From contig NC_133108.1 of assembly GCF_022965805.1 (NCBI RefSeq), positions 43,408,051 to 43,472,050 of the forward strand: a stretch of DNA of 64,000 bases, given 5' to 3'. Below the pieces are notes generated by a model that was given only the letters and a program-made list of their open reading frames with translations, had not been told where the DNA came from and searched no databases. Positions 51,255 through 63,351 of the stretch are shown in pieces. The stretch comes from Primulina eburnea (taxonomy: Eukaryota; Streptophyta; Magnoliopsida; Lamiales; Gesneriaceae). A program made the position numbers and the translations under genes. How positions within the stretch are numbered: position 1 is the stretch's first letter; each line of letters starts with the position of its first letter.

Positions 51255-51440
51255 TGACAGACTTCACATGAAAACACTCAACTACTCACGCGGAAGGTGA
51301 TTTAAGTATTGCAAGCTTGACACCATTGCACACTTCACATGCAAACATTCAACTCCTCACGACTTGACTTTGTCGGAAACTTCACATGAAAACAATCAAT
51401 ACTCACGAGGAGGGTGCTTGAAGTATTTTCTCCTTAGAGT
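51255..51440 (+). repeat. Imperfect short tandem repeat
   Basis: ACTTCACATGAAAAC or a close variant begins at 51261, 51332 and 51379, each followed by TCAA-x-CTCAC and, in two copies, by a GAAGTATT/TTAAGTATT block. Unit spacing is irregular (about 47-71 bp). Confidence 0.65.
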
Positions 51441-51855
51441 TGGAATTTACAAAATATGATAAAGCGAAAAGTTGCATATAGAAAAGTTTGTAACTAAGGT
51501 TTATATAGTCGAGAGTAGCTGAATAATTTCATATAGTTTTTTTTATATATAAACAAGACGTTTTTTCCAAAATAAAAAAGTATATAACTTGTTTTACATA
51601 TCTATGAATAATTGTTTTTAAGCAAACGGGATAAAGTATGGAATCGAGTTTCAATTTTCCGATGCTCGGCATGCTAAGCAATTATATTGCAATTAGAAAG
51701 ATTGGTGCCTTGAATACACACACCAATAGAAAAGCATCCGATCCCATTTGGAGATTATTAAAACAATAATAGCTTCAAGTAACATATATTAATCTTCTTC
51801 CTTATTTAATTATTTAGAAACGTCGTTGAGTCAGTTCCAACATATTCTTGTTTGG

Positions 51856-52031
51856 CAAAAACTTGTGTGAGACGGTCTCACGGGTCGTATTTGTGAGACA
51901 GTCTCTTATTTGGGTCACCCATGAAAGAGTATTACTTTTTATGCTAAGAGTATTACTTTTTATTGTGAATATGGGTAGGGTTGACCCGTCTCACAGATTA
52001 TGATCTGTGAGACGGTCTCACATGAGACTCA
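51856..52031 (+). mobile_element. Full-length GTGAGACGGTCTCAC MITE
   Basis: About 175 bp. The left end carries AAACTTGTGTGAGACGGTCT and the right end GTGAGACGGTCTCACATGAG. GTGAGACGGTCTCAC is itself nearly palindromic. The interior has two GTATTACTTTTTAT blocks, GGGTCACCCAT and ATGGGTAGGGTTGACCCGTC. Further copies or fragments lie near 15.8, 24-25 and 62.1-62.35 kb. The target duplication was not resolved. No coding capacity. Confidence 0.85.
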
Positions 52032-52164
52032 CTCTTCTTGTTTTCTTCTGTACCTTTGATGATATATATCTTCTAATGCTTAGATTAGTATAAATAACTG
52101 TATTTGGGTTTAAGATAGATATGAAACAAATATGCATTGATTTCATGACTTTCTATTTTCTTTA

Positions 52165-53029
52165 CTAAAAAGAATTATAACTGTGGCTGACTACCGAAAA
52201 CCCACCGTCGACCGCCAAATTTTGTCCGCTAACATAAGCCGACTCGTCGGAAGCTAGAAACAATGCCGCCTCCGCTACGTGCTTAGCCTTCAAAACAATC
52301 CCCTTCAAGTTGGCCGTCTTGCAGCTGTTTTCCTCCACTTCCGCCGGTTCCAGGCCGTATGCGTTGCATGTCAGCGGCGTCGCCACCCCGTAGGGAGATA
52401 TACAATTGACCCTAATCCCATATGCACCGAGCTCTCTGCAAGCACCCTTAACCAGACCCACCACAGCCTGTTTCGATGCCGAGTAAACATGCGGGCCGGC
52501 GCCCCCGAGACAGGCAGCAACGCTGGCTGTGCAAATGATAGATCCCTTGATCTTTCTATCCACCATGGCACGGGCTGCGTGTTTGATAGTGGAGGCCATG
52601 CCACGTACATTCGTAGCCATGACATTATCCAATCCTTGAATATCGAGGTCGAGTATGCTCGTTACGGGTCCCAGAATTCCGGCATTACTGAACATGACAT
52701 CGAGACCGTGACATGTTTCAAGGGCGTAGCTGACGGTGTCGGCCACTTGTTTTTCATCACGTACGTCGCAGTGATGGTAACTCACTTTATCCGAGTTGAT
52801 CGAAGAAACAAGCCGGTTCCCTAATTCATCTTGTATGTCCGCAACCACGACCGCCGCCCCTTGCTCAGCAAATAACCGCACCGCTGCCTCACCGATGCCA
52901 CTCGCACCGCCCGTGATCACAGCCACTTTACCCTCCAACCTATATAAATCATAATCAATTTCAAAATAATTAAAAAAGCGGCCGACGAATCTTGAGATTA
53001 AGACAAAGTTCTCACCTTAGCTTTGACAT
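52165..53029 (-). CDS. Short-chain dehydrogenase/reductase (secoisolariciresinol dehydrogenase-like, SDR110C type)
   Basis: Exon 1 is only 14 nt (53029-53016, encoding MSKL plus two bases of Arg) and joins exon 2 (52939-52165) across a GT-AG intron, giving 262 aa. The cofactor motif TGGASGIG is at 14-21, Asp39 after the second strand predicts NAD(H), SNAGILG is near 89, and the catalytic set is Asn115, Ser144, Tyr157 and Lys161. The tail block YVSGQNLAVDGGF is typical of the plant family that includes secoisolariciresinol dehydrogenase, ABA2-type xanthoxin dehydrogenase and monoterpenol dehydrogenases. The substrate cannot be assigned. Without the tiny first exon the frame would have no ATG before the cofactor motif, which supports the model. 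Confidence 0.92.
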
Positions 53030-53086
53030 AGTGCAGCAAGATTTGTGAGATGTAGCTGGCAAGATTAGTTGAATGGCATTGTGTAT

Positions 53087-53094
53087 TAAATATA
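53087..53094 (-). promoter_or_regulatory. TATA box of the SDR gene
   Basis: TATATTTA on the minus strand, 58 bp before the ATG at 53029. This leaves room for a transcription start about 30 bp downstream and a short leader. Inferred from motif and spacing. Confidence 0.4.
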
Positions 53095-53599
53095 CACAGA
53101 CCGCTTTAATAGAGTAGCACGGCGCAGATCCACTTCTACGCCGTGATAAAAGGTCCTTAAATACAGAATATATTTATATATATATATAATTATTTTAATT
53201 TAAAATTTATTTTAAATATAGATTGGTTGAATATAATGCACTGTATCTATATTAATTATACTTAACCATGAACCGTCAAAAAAAAAATTATACTTAACCA
53301 TGATTATCTAGGGACCAAGCATAAATTAAGAAGAATTAAATTATAATAAACTAATAAAAGTATATTTTCTTTAAATATTTCCATGATAATAGCTATAAGC
53401 CCGGTCAATACATCCAACCTAGATTTCAGAGATTGACGTTTCTGCCACCATTATTATGTTTGTGATTGATGCGTCTAAGGACGGAACTTGTAGCACACTG
53501 AACATACCATTCAACAAGAAACTAATATTAAGCGTATGTTGATTCGACGGAATTTGGGCGTCAGTCCCCAGCCGCCTTTTTTCTTGTTTTCAGTCCTAG

Positions 53600-53720
53600 G
53601 TACTTTTTTATACAACATTTCCACATGAAGTGTATCACATTTCACATGAATGTACCACAGTTTGTATAAATAGTACACACAATTTTGTGGGAGGGAGTGA
53701 ATGCACAAAATATTATGGAT
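53600..53720 (-). repeat. Dispersed repeat, copy 2
   Basis: The reverse complement matches 16108-16225 over about 115 bp with scattered differences, including an identical GAAATGTGATACACTTCA block. Confidence 0.65.
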
Positions 53721-54497
53721 TGGGGATTTTTAAATAACTGCCCGTGATCTATTGTTTAAATAAAATAAAAGGTGTTTTTTTTAAATATAACTTGTTTAAT
53801 TTTGGATTGTGGGGTTTTTGCATATTAATTTTTAATTTTGACTATTTTTTGTATAATTATTGATGTGAATTTTAAATTATTGAGCAATTAGATCAAAAAA
53901 TTAAAATTTAATGTATCATAATCAAAATTTATAAATTTAATTGATAAAACCCTAAGATTATACAAATTAATGGACGAAAAGAATAGTTTTCCATAGCAAA
54001 AAACATACATTTATTCTTAAAAAATGCAGAAAATTATTGGTTTATTGTTCAACTATTTGATGTCTGAATATGAGATGGAGTATATAAACGACCAATTTAT
54101 CAAGATTAAGGCATACGTAACACTTCTTTTTTGAAAATATAGACCGATTTCTCGTTTTTTTTAAGAAAAATAATATAAAATAAAAAATAATTCAAAACTT
54201 ATATTTAAAAATGTAATATTTTCGGATTGTACTTCTTTTGTCAATGTTGTGAAAGTGCATTATTTTTATAATTTTAATTTTATTTTTTTATATTTTTTAA
54301 AAAGCCTAAATTTCTCTCAACTTGATTTAATTTTCTATTTTATTATATATTAATTCTAAATGGAAAACAAAAATAAATGACTCCTTTTATTAATATTAAT
54401 TTGTTTCTAGATAGAAACTATTGAAAAAAAATTGGTCGTCTGTGCCGTCTTCCACCTTGCGCCATTGATTGTTTCTATTCTACTTGTGCTGTAACAA

Positions 54498-56902
54498 ATG
54501 TCTGCAGGAGCAGCATCGACCACCGTCGTCTCCTTGATCAACCACTATAAATCCAACCTAGATAGCTCTTCGTTCCCGCTCTCCTCCTTATCCTCCTCCA
54601 GCACCGCCGGCCTCCTCCGCCGCCGCCTCACCACTAATCATGTACCCAGAAGGACATATGACTTCAAATCCCCAGGCCGCCATTTCTCTACCGTCATGGA
54701 ATGGCAGGATTCCACGTAATCTGATGTCATTCTTCTTAACATCAAATTCATTTGCTTTCTTCTCTGTTCAGTCACATTTGCTGATTCCATTGCAGGGTGA
54801 AGATGGTTATCGATGTGCCCATTTCGGTTGCTTATAAATGTTATTCTGACCGCGAAGCCATTCCTCAGTGGATGCCCTTCATTTCATCTGTAAAGGTCGG
54901 CGACCCGTGATTTTCTCTTCGATTCTATGCACCTTTTCGCTTTGAACATAGATTTTTTTTTCTTGAACCATCTTAGATTTTCAAGTATACTGAATAGTAC
55001 CGTCATTTGCCTTTGTAAGAAATTTGATATCTCACGCTGTTTGTAGATTCTGGATGATAAACCTGATCTATCACGATGGTCACTGAAGTATGAAGCATTT
55101 GGTCAAGATATAGAATACTCTTGGCTGGCTCGAAATTTGCAGGTAACTGCTAAAGTGATTATTTAGATTTATTGCACGACATATTTTAAGTCCTCATTGC
55201 AAGTTAATTACCCATCAAATTTTCGTGGTGTTGACAAATGCAGCCTATACCAAATCAGAAAATCCACTGGAGGTCGCTGGAGGGTCTTCCTAATAGGTAA
55301 CAGATATTTTAGGAGAAACAAATCATGTATGAAAAATGAAGCTTGCTGAACTTCGGATTTGTCTCAAGATTGTGTTTTTTCTCCAAAACAGTAAATAATC
55401 CAAGCATATGAACGTTACTATCAAATGCCAGAGCCAGGATTTATTAACCGATTTGAAATGGTTTTGAAATTCACTACATTTCAGTTTGCGGGTAAGTCTT
55501 GGAGTTTGGCATAGCGATTCGGTTTCTGATCTTGAGAAATATGTTAATTGAAGTTCCCTATACTTCCTACGACTCTCTGCGACAGAGAACTTTTTTTACA
55601 GCAAATGTATAGTAAGCTGGATTTGTACTAGGTACTACTTATCAGTGTCTTACGTGGATTTTGAAGAGGAACAATATACCTGTGATCATGCCATTCATTT
55701 TTATTCAATGCTTTCTTTTTATTATTTCGATAAAGATGGCAAAATATTTAGAAAGGGAATTATAAATGACATACCTTCAAATGGAGCTATCGGAAACTTT
55801 GAGTTTGCTTTGTTAATCTTGATATTCCGACACAATAAGTTCAGCATACAAATGTTGCAGGGGAGCTGTGAGGTTTTTTCCTAAAGGTGCTGATTCATGT
55901 GTGGTAGAAGTAAGCATTAACTTCATCTTTCCTGCTGTAATTTGTTTGCCATATGTGACATATGCTTCTCAATCGTGTGCTGATTGCATTTTTTTACTTT
56001 GTATTGCAGAATTTTTAATTCATATGCAATGAGATAGTATCTTGATCATCCATAAAATATTTACAGCATGTTAATGTTTAGAAAGTAAGGGAAAAATTCA
56101 TATTTGTAGAGCCGGATTTAAATTTAACATATCTGTTCATGACAATGTTATGTATGAAAACAAATGATCACATTTAGACTTCTTATTTCTTTTTGCAGAA
56201 CAAAAATGAGATAAAATGGAGTTTTGAATTTCTGAATCTGTTCTTACAGTAGATTTTTTTGGATTTCAGCTTACTGTTTCATATGAAGTTCCTCAACTAC
56301 TGACCCCAGTTGCATCTGTAAGTATCACCTTTTAGCATAAAGCATTTGTTGAAACCGTGTGTCCCTAAAGTTTGAGTTAATGGGAACTGTCGCAATCAAC
56401 AGTTTTATACTTTTACTTGCCCATGCACCTAACTCGGCATTTATACGTAAGGCGTATACATGAAAGTTGATAACACATTAGGAACAAAGACCAATCAACA
56501 CCAACTTCATAAAACAAGGATTATGCTCTCCAGGGGTTTAGAACCTTTGATCTCCTGACCCTAATTTCATATTGAATTAATTTTCCATATACTTGTTAAT
56601 TGTGACACCTCTACGAGCCTGAGCTTTTGAGACAAGCAATTTAAAAAAAAACAATCGAATTTGCAAATGACTAAATAGAAGACATGGCAGGATTGTGACG
56701 ATATTATCATCTGACAATGAACTGAATTTTTACCGCTGCTGGTGGAAATTAAAATTTGTTTTAAATTTCACTTGAAACCGTACTTGAACCAATACTAATT
56801 CTGGTTATTTAGGCACTGCAACCTTTTCTGGAGAGCTTGCTGTTACGTGGTTTGGAAGGGTTTGCAAAGTTTGCTAAAAGCTACCAGCAGAAAGTGTCCT
56901 GA
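54498..56902 (+). CDS. Polyketide cyclase/START-like (COQ10-type) lipid-binding domain protein
   Basis: Seven exons: 54498-54715, 54796-54895, 55047-55142, 55244-55296, 55861-55909, 56270-56317, 56813-56902. All joins keep phase and give 217 aa. Residues 1-70 are Ser/Arg-rich with few acidic residues, consistent with a plastid or mitochondrial transit peptide. The rest is a SRPBCC/START-like domain: MVIDVPISVAYKCYSDREAI at the start, the QWMPFISSVK turn, W-x-LKYEAFGQDIEY strands, IHWRSLEGLPNRGAVRF, and a long C-terminal helix (LRGLEGFAKFAKSYQQKV). Relatives include bacterial and mitochondrial COQ10-like proteins and Arabidopsis At4g01650, whose ligand is not known to me. The BOR gene is convergent. 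Confidence 0.9.
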
Positions 56903-57915
56903 GAGATTGATTGAGTTTTTTTGCCTTACATACATTTATGCAAAATGGATTGGAGACAATGTTAGACATATCTGTAAGTTATGAAGACAATAAAAGTAAG
57001 CTTTTTTTATATTGGTAAATTAAATTTCATTCATAAAATAAATATACGAATACATTGAGCATATTTACGGAATATATGAATATGGTCAACTGTATCATCC
57101 ACAAAGGAGCTATGGGTGTTGAAACGATTAGAAACATTTGTTGGTTTGTAAGTGCGCTCAACTCCTGTCTAAGTTGATGCAAAGGGCATCAAATGACTTA
57201 AACTGGAGAATCTTAAAGGCATGGGATGAGTCTAATTTTTATGTAGAAGCCTCTTTTTGTAAAAGCTTTTGAGCTCATTATAGATGTTATGATCAAGTCT
57301 TATATTTTGAACATGCTGCCACATCTAAACTGAAAGGTCAGGGAAAATATTTTCGAAATTCGGTATCCGAAGTATACATGTTCAACTTTGTTGAGCATTA
57401 GACAATAAGGACTATCCAAGGCCATTGGTATGAAATATGTGGGTGACCTCCCGAAGTTCATATCAATTAGAATCACTAATACCAAACACTCAAGTTTATG
57501 AGACATAGTACAATCAATAATTTTAACTCTCGACTAAAGCTGGCAATCTGAATAGCCCTAATGCCGATGGTTAAGCTAGAACTGAAGGATCATCACAACA
57601 AAACTAGGAGTTTCCATGCACATTGATCATGAAATAATCGGGCAATGGCAAATGCATCACTTCTCAAACAAAAAAAGTTGTTCTTTGCTAACAGAAGCAG
57701 ACAACTATGATACATCTTGAGAAGATCTCCCGGTGTAGTCCTATGATAATTAACTGGTGATGGAGTTCCAAGTGCAAGAATTACACTGAAGGAGGAAAAT
57801 CATTAGAGACAAAGAAAACACAAGTCACCACTAGTTTTTCGTTTTTTTTTTTTGAAAAAAAATTATATATTGCATGTATATATGCATATGGTGGGCACTG
57901 ATGAATTGTTCTGAA
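56903..57915. other. Convergent 3' region between START-like and BOR genes
   Basis: Presumed 3' UTRs and about 0.6 kb of unassigned sequence. The minus-strand frame at 57506-57300 was considered as a resistance-gene relic but not accepted. Confidence 0.45.
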
Positions 57916-60900
57916 CTATTTTGGAGTTGAGTTGCGAGGACTAATCCCCAAGTTAGATGGACCAACTTGATCTCCACTACTCCTTGGACTAAAAGATTCT
58001 TTTTCAATAATACCCATTTGGTGATCTCCTCTTAGTGCACTAACCCGAGAACTATATGCTGCTTTCTCGGTTGACCAGCGTGGACTCTGAATCGCTAGTG
58101 TAGGCTCTTTTCCAGGTGTTGCTGATGAGCTCGTCACTTTTGGACTGAAAATATGCCTTACCTCACCTCGACTTCTTGTGATAATTCCATCCAATATCTC
58201 CTCACCTTCAGCAAATGAAACTCTACCTTCTCCCTCCTGCATTCATTGCAATTTTCATCTGTTACAAACTTAACATCAGAGTTTATTGTTGGAAAACAAA
58301 CAGAAAGTGTTACCGGTGGAAGGTTGAATGGTACAGCCGGTGCCTCTTCATATTCTGCAGCATCTAAATCTTGAAGATGTGCACCTTTGAAAAACCTTGG
58401 TAGCATGTATTGTCTTACTGGAACGAGAAGCATAATTAGAAGAGGGAATAGGACTCCGGCAATTGGAACCCATGTAATACCAAAACAAAGAAGCAGATAT
58501 GTTGTCTGGAATATGGTAAATGTTGCGATTGTCTTGAAAGGCACAGTTTCCACAAAGGTGGCATGGTAGTCTTCCAAAACTCTGCCAAAACACACACATA
58601 CACAAAAAAAAATATATTTTTTCAGTGGATGTGAGAACGCTTTGGCTCTAGAAAAGGAAGTAATAAAAGGTTGATGGGTTACTTGTATCTTCTGCTTGGC
58701 GCAGTGAAAAGCAGTAATATCCTTTCCCAGAACTGGTTACCAGGTAAGCTTTCGATGGCCATGAAAGCAAAATACCCCCAGAGAACAGAGGTTGGGATCA
58801 TTCTCAATGCTGGCATGGCAGCAACGCATCCTCCCACCATAATGGCTTGAAACAAGTTGCTTACACGCTGTTCTTTCACCTCGACAGGCAGTAACTCATC
58901 AATCTCTTTTTGGACATCAAAAACTGTTTCATCCACTGGAGCGTCAAAGCTTCCCATGCTCGACGCTAACTGAACGGTTGATTCTTTCAACTCCTTTAGA
59001 CCCTGTTCAACAATTTTTGTAATTGTTCTTGTACATGGAGTGCAAGAGCTAGGATTTATCTAAACAAGTTGATAAATAGTTACATACTCTGTGTGATGAC
59101 TCCTGGTAGATGAGAGGAGTCTGTATTTGTTGATAAGCTTCTTGCATGTTCCCATACAACTGTCCCAAGCTCGAGTTTGTTTTCATACTTTGACGCGCCG
59201 TAGCAACAAGCCGATTCCTGAGCAACTGCGTTAGTTCAAGAGCAAAACTTCAGTATTAGGACTTTATAGATACATGGTAATTGTTGAAACCGTTTATCCC
59301 AAAAGTTCGAGTGCATGAAGGTGGCACAATAAATAGTTTTATTTGTTACAAACCCCTGCACGTGTAAGCTGGAGCCGGGAAATATATATTCAAAATTAAC
59401 ATCCAAGGCACGCCCATGTAAGTTGGTAGTTATTAGATAACAAAGCCCGCCAAAACCCAACTTAGTAAAATATACAAACTACAAAGCATTTGCCAAGGAT
59501 TTCACAATCAAAACAAAAGACTATCTTTCACCTGGTGTTTAAGAGTCGCCAGAGCTTTTGTATGCATTGGGGACTGTGGGATTACACCATTTGATGGTGG
59601 GATTCCAAGGAGACCGCACACTAACGTCTGCCAACAACAACAAATATTGGCATCTTATATAGTTCAAGACACAAATAGAGCTGTAGAAGTATGCAAGATA
59701 TCAAATGAGTCGCGCATATATTACCAGAAATCCAAGAAGCAGTAAATCGTAGTGGAAAGAAGACGGTTTCCGCAAATTGAACTCTTTCTGCTGAGCCAAC
59801 TGAGATGCTACACTGTGGTCAAAATAGTATAATACTGCGATCATTGTTGCAGGTATGAAGGCTCCAAGTATGTAGAGAATGGGCACGTTCATCATATCCT
59901 GTTAAATTTGACAGCAAATTATCATATGTTCCACAACGAGAACGAGACCAGTCTACCACGAAAAATTTGTGAATAAGCAAGGTGCATACCTTCATCACTG
60001 TCCAGTTCCCATAGGCCCCTGGTGACCATGGATTTGGGCTCATGAGACGACGTGGAATCCCTTTCGGTACAGTTGAAGCAGGTATGTAGGATACTGCTGT
60101 CCACGCCAACACCATCAATGGCACCCCGTAATCTGCGATAATGCTCCGAAGCCAACCTACATGGAAATAATATACAATTTTATGTATGATAAAATTACGA
60201 TAGAAATCAAAAATATTTTCCTTTCTTTATGTCAAAAAGATCTATTCCTCATCCTGACCTGACCCATATAGCCATGACCTTGCTTTCCGGCTTCTTAATG
60301 CAGTCAGTAGCAGACCAAATGACAGAACCAACGCGAACATGCCATTCGCAAACCTCCAGGAGGGTATATATTCTGTGAGTCCGGCATCTTCTCTTTTTGG
60401 TATGCGGAACTCCTCCACCAGCCCCTTCACACAAATCATCACAAAGTCAACTCAACGTTTTTGTTTGAGATGGATGATTCCTTACAACTTTTCTTACTTT
60501 CAGGGCTTGCTGCATGAAAAGCATGGCAATAAGCATTCCGAACAGTTCTCCGGCCACACGGGTGAACCTGTTGATAATGGAGCATGCTCCTAAAATAGCC
60601 AGCAAAAACAACAAAGCTGCTGTCCAAACACAAACCCTGAAAAAGTTTTGGTGTTACATATTGAAGTCCGAACAAGGACACAATGAAACCAAATCAAGCT
60701 AACCAACCATCCAGTCCATGCAAGAAAGAGTTCACGACCCAAATCCTGTCTTTGCTTGGCAAAGTCGAACATGAAGGTGTACATTAAGACAGTAGGCTCA
60801 GCAACTCCTAAAATGAGCAACGGTTGCCCTCCAATAATGGAGTGTATAATTCCACAAACTGCAGTGGATGCTAAAGTCTGAACCGCCGTTAAAATCCCAT

Positions 60901-61389
60901 CTGCAATTCATTGGAATAAAGTTAACGACACATGAAACTATATATAAATTACTCTAGCTAGTTAGCTGAGACTAAAGTCCAATAAGATCTCAAGGGTGTC
61001 AGCACATTTACCCTTCATTTTATGTGTAGCAATTTCTTGTGTACCTCGATCGGCCTAAGCGCATTACATTAGACGACACACACACACTCACACACATATA
61101 TATAAAGAAAATGAAAACACATTTTGGTACCTGTATTCCTCTCAAGTTGTTCGCCAAAGGAAATCACTGGTATGGCCGAAGCAAAAAATATATAGGTAGT
61201 AGGAGCCAGCACCCTGAAACAATATATATAGCAATGTATCACACACAAAATGAATAGGAACTTAAATGAACAAGTAGATATGAACCTAAAGCCAGCCTTG
61301 AATCCACTAATCCAATCTTGCTTGTAACAGAGCATCCTCCCTTGAACATCATTCTTAATCCCGCGAAACGGCACAAACGTCTCTTCCAT
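57916..61389 (-). CDS. BOR: BOR-type borate efflux transporter (SLC4-like), BOR4-like tail
   Basis: Twelve minus-strand exons: 61389-61286, 61213-61131, 60900-60708, 60636-60498, 60424-60259, 60156-59990, 59898-59725, 59627-59532, 59225-59088, 59002-58683, 58581-58314, 58236-57916. All joins keep phase with GT-AG introns; product 722 aa. It has the SLC4/BOR membrane core with many hydrophobic spans ([48 protein letters not shown]). Plant BORs export borate across the plasma membrane for xylem loading or detoxification. Tyrosine sorting motifs YGNM (Tyr398) and YQQI (Tyr405) are present; in Arabidopsis BOR1, tyrosines with these numbers act in polar targeting and endocytosis. The tail with [14 protein letters not shown] and repeated SPR motifs resembles the BOR4 class. 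An in-frame TAG lies upstream of the first ATG. No AUG-UAA boron-sensing element was seen in the nearby leader. Confidence 0.94.
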
Positions 61390-62074
61390 GCTGATTGCTA
61401 CGACAGGTAGTCGAGATTTTGCTTGCCTACCCAACTAGCCTCTGCCGCATTGCCCCTGAATGAAGTTAGATTACCAGTGAAGTGAGCAGAAACGCAGATG
61501 TAATGTAGTAAGCATTGAAATATGAGAGGATTATTATATAGAGTTATAAGCTAGTGGCTGTCCATTGTAGAGAGAGAGGAGAACAAGCCAAGTATGCGGG
61601 TCAAAAGGGATATTTAGAATGCGCCACATAGTATTCAACAGCAAAAGACAGTTCAACACAAGCTGGCTGGGCTGTGATTTGCAGCAATATTTCGTTCATG
61701 GCCAGTGATTCTTGATACGAAATTCCCTATCTATTAGTCAATGATTTTAAATTAATTATTTATATATGCATATTAATTAATGTCATTTTGTTTACGTTTA
61801 TTTTTATAACTTTATTCTTTTTGTCATGGAAAGAGAGCATAAGCAACTGAGATTTCGAGTGAAGGAATGCTTAAAATCGGAAAAGAAAGAAGTAAAAACG
61901 AGTGAGTTTGGAGTACTATTAATAATTTAATGTAATTTTTAGTTGAATGTATTAGAGTTGGATTTTTCATTGTTAAATTTTTAGTGCTTCACCCTGTTTC
62001 TTATCAAGTTTTTTAGCTTCACATATTGTTTAGTGTCCCTTTGCACGACTGGCGTGTTTATACAATTGTAAAAT
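61390..62074. promoter_or_regulatory. 5' flank of the BOR gene
   Basis: Leader and promoter region on the minus strand. A possible 5'-UTR intron acceptor (minus strand CATTCAG, near 61455-61461) precedes the coding exon. AT-rich beyond about 61700. No further gene was seen. Confidence 0.4.
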
Positions 62075-62352
62075 GACAAAAATTTGTGTGAGATGGTCTC
62101 ACGGATCGTATTTGTGAGACGGATCTCTTATTTGGGTCACCCATGAAAAAGAAAAAAATATTATGACAAAAACTTGTGTGAGACGGTCTCAGAGGTCGTA
62201 TTTGTGAGACGGATCTCTTATTTGGGTCACCCATACAAAAGTATTACTTTTTATGCTAAGAGTATTACTTTTTATTGCGAATATGGGTAGGGTTGACCCG
62301 TCCGTGAGACGGTCTCACGGATTAAGATCCGTGAGACGGTCTCACATGAGAC
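62075..62352 (+). mobile_element. GTGAGACGGTCTCAC MITE with duplicated left part
   Basis: A left-end fragment (about 62075-62149) is followed by a longer copy (about 62164-62352) that repeats the same start: ACTTGTGTGAGACGGTCTCA, then GTATTTGTGAGACGGATCTC and TTATTTGGGTCACCCAT. The right end has GTGAGACGGTCTCAC twice. It looks like one MITE inserted in, or partly duplicated next to, another. Confidence 0.82.
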
Positions 62353-62797
62353 TTACTCTGATTTTTATTATTTTCAAATTGATTATTTTTCTTTAAATAT
62401 AGATAAAGCTATGATTAAGTTTTTGTTTAAAAAAAATATTTTAGGAAATATAATTTAATTCATATATAGTGAATTTTTATATGAAACGTGATTATTTTAG
62501 AGTAATTCTTTTCGTTCAATGTTTATGTTGGATTTCTTATTTTGTTACATTTTGTTTTTTTGAAAATAATAATAATATTACATAAAACAAATTAAATATC
62601 CTGGAAAAGAAAATTCGTTACGATTTTGAAGACCAAAGATTTAAGGGGAAATTGCTCCTAAATCCCTAAACCCAAACTTAACTTGTTCCTAACTCCCTAG
62701 CCATCAAAAACTCTCTTTTAACTCCCTAAACCTATAGAATTGACAAAACTACCCTTATTCTCTATTTTCTTTAATTGATCCTCCGCGCTTCACAAAA
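62353..62797. other. Sequence between the MITE and the primer-binding site
   Basis: AT-rich; the block TAACTCCCTAAAC and close variants recur at 62640-62745. No long terminal repeat typical of an LTR retrotransposon could be recognised directly before the primer-binding site. Confidence 0.45.
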
Positions 62798-62809
62798 TGG
62801 TATCAGAGC
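62798..62809 (+). promoter_or_regulatory. tRNA-Met primer-binding site
   Basis: TGGTATCAGAGC, complementary to the 3' end of plant initiator tRNA-Met, 49 bp before the first frame of the element. Confidence 0.8.
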
Positions 62810-62858
62810 ATGGTTAATTTATTTCAAACACGAAAATTTTATTATTACTAGTAATTAA

Positions 62859-63104
62859 ATGTATGAGAAGGAGAATTTCGAAAAAATTATGAATCCGAAC
62901 TTTAGTTCGAGGAGAATAATTTACAAGAACTATTCCAATATTTTGGAATATACACAAGTTTATCTAACTATTGTTAGATATCAGAAACAGGAGAACAAAG
63001 GAAATTTATCTCCTGATGAAAGACAGCAGTGTTTGCAAAACCTTGCATACACAAAAGGTAGACTCTTACAGGCCGAAAAGACCAGATCTTCAATGATCTG
63101 TTAA
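62859..63104 (+). CDS. Pararetrovirus-like ORF A (81 aa)
   Basis: First frame after the primer-binding site; a stop codon sits directly before its ATG. Polar, with many Asn, Lys, Glu and Gln and no recognised domain. It may be the front half of an ORF1-like protein whose other half continues in another frame (ORF B), in which case an indel near 63070-63100 broke it. Not certain. Confidence 0.45.
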   Translation: MYEKENFEKIMNPNFSSRRIIYKNYSNILEYTQVYLTIVRYQKQENKGNLSPDERQQCLQNLAYTKGRLLQAEKTRSSMIC

Positions 63105-63106
63105 AT

Positions 63107-63304
63107 ATGCCAGGGACTACCATCCAGCTCGAAATTGAACTTATTTCCCTAGAAATAATTCAATTAGAACAAGAATTACAGCGAAGTACATGCTTCACTG
63201 AACTCAGAACGAAAGGTATGCGTTTACAAGGTTTAAAGAACCGTAAAAACATACTTCAAAATCTACTCAGAAGAAATTCTTCAGAGAACAATGGATCTGT
63301 ATAA
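63107..63304 (+). CDS. Pararetrovirus-like ORF B (65 aa)
   Basis: Starts 2 nt after the stop of ORF A in a different frame. Rich in Leu/Glu/Gln with heptad-like spacing, so probably helical. The frame stays open upstream of its ATG into ORF A, which supports the idea of one ORF split by a frameshift. Confidence 0.4.
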   Translation: MPGTTIQLEIELISLEIIQLEQELQRSTCFTELRTKGMRLQGLKNRKNILQNLLRRNSSENNGSV

Positions 63305-63351
63305 ACAGAAGATCTACGAAGGGAAGCAACAGCACCCTCAGGTAAAAATTT

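Larger units (their letters stand above)
53030..54497. other. Intergenic region upstream of SDR and START-like genes
   Basis: The two flanking genes are divergent, so both promoters lie here. AT-rich. It contains the second copy of the dispersed repeat (53600-53720). No gene was recognised. Confidence 0.5.

Noticed and set aside
57300..57506. Possible NBS-LRR C-terminal relic on the minus strand (KLECLVL, and LREV in another frame)
   Set aside because: Only two short fragments look similar, in different frames, with no extended LRR spacing; too weak to call.
61390..61600. AUG-UAA boron-sensing minimal ORF in the BOR leader
   Set aside because: No ATGTAA was seen on the minus strand in this stretch; the true transcription start is unknown, so it was not listed.
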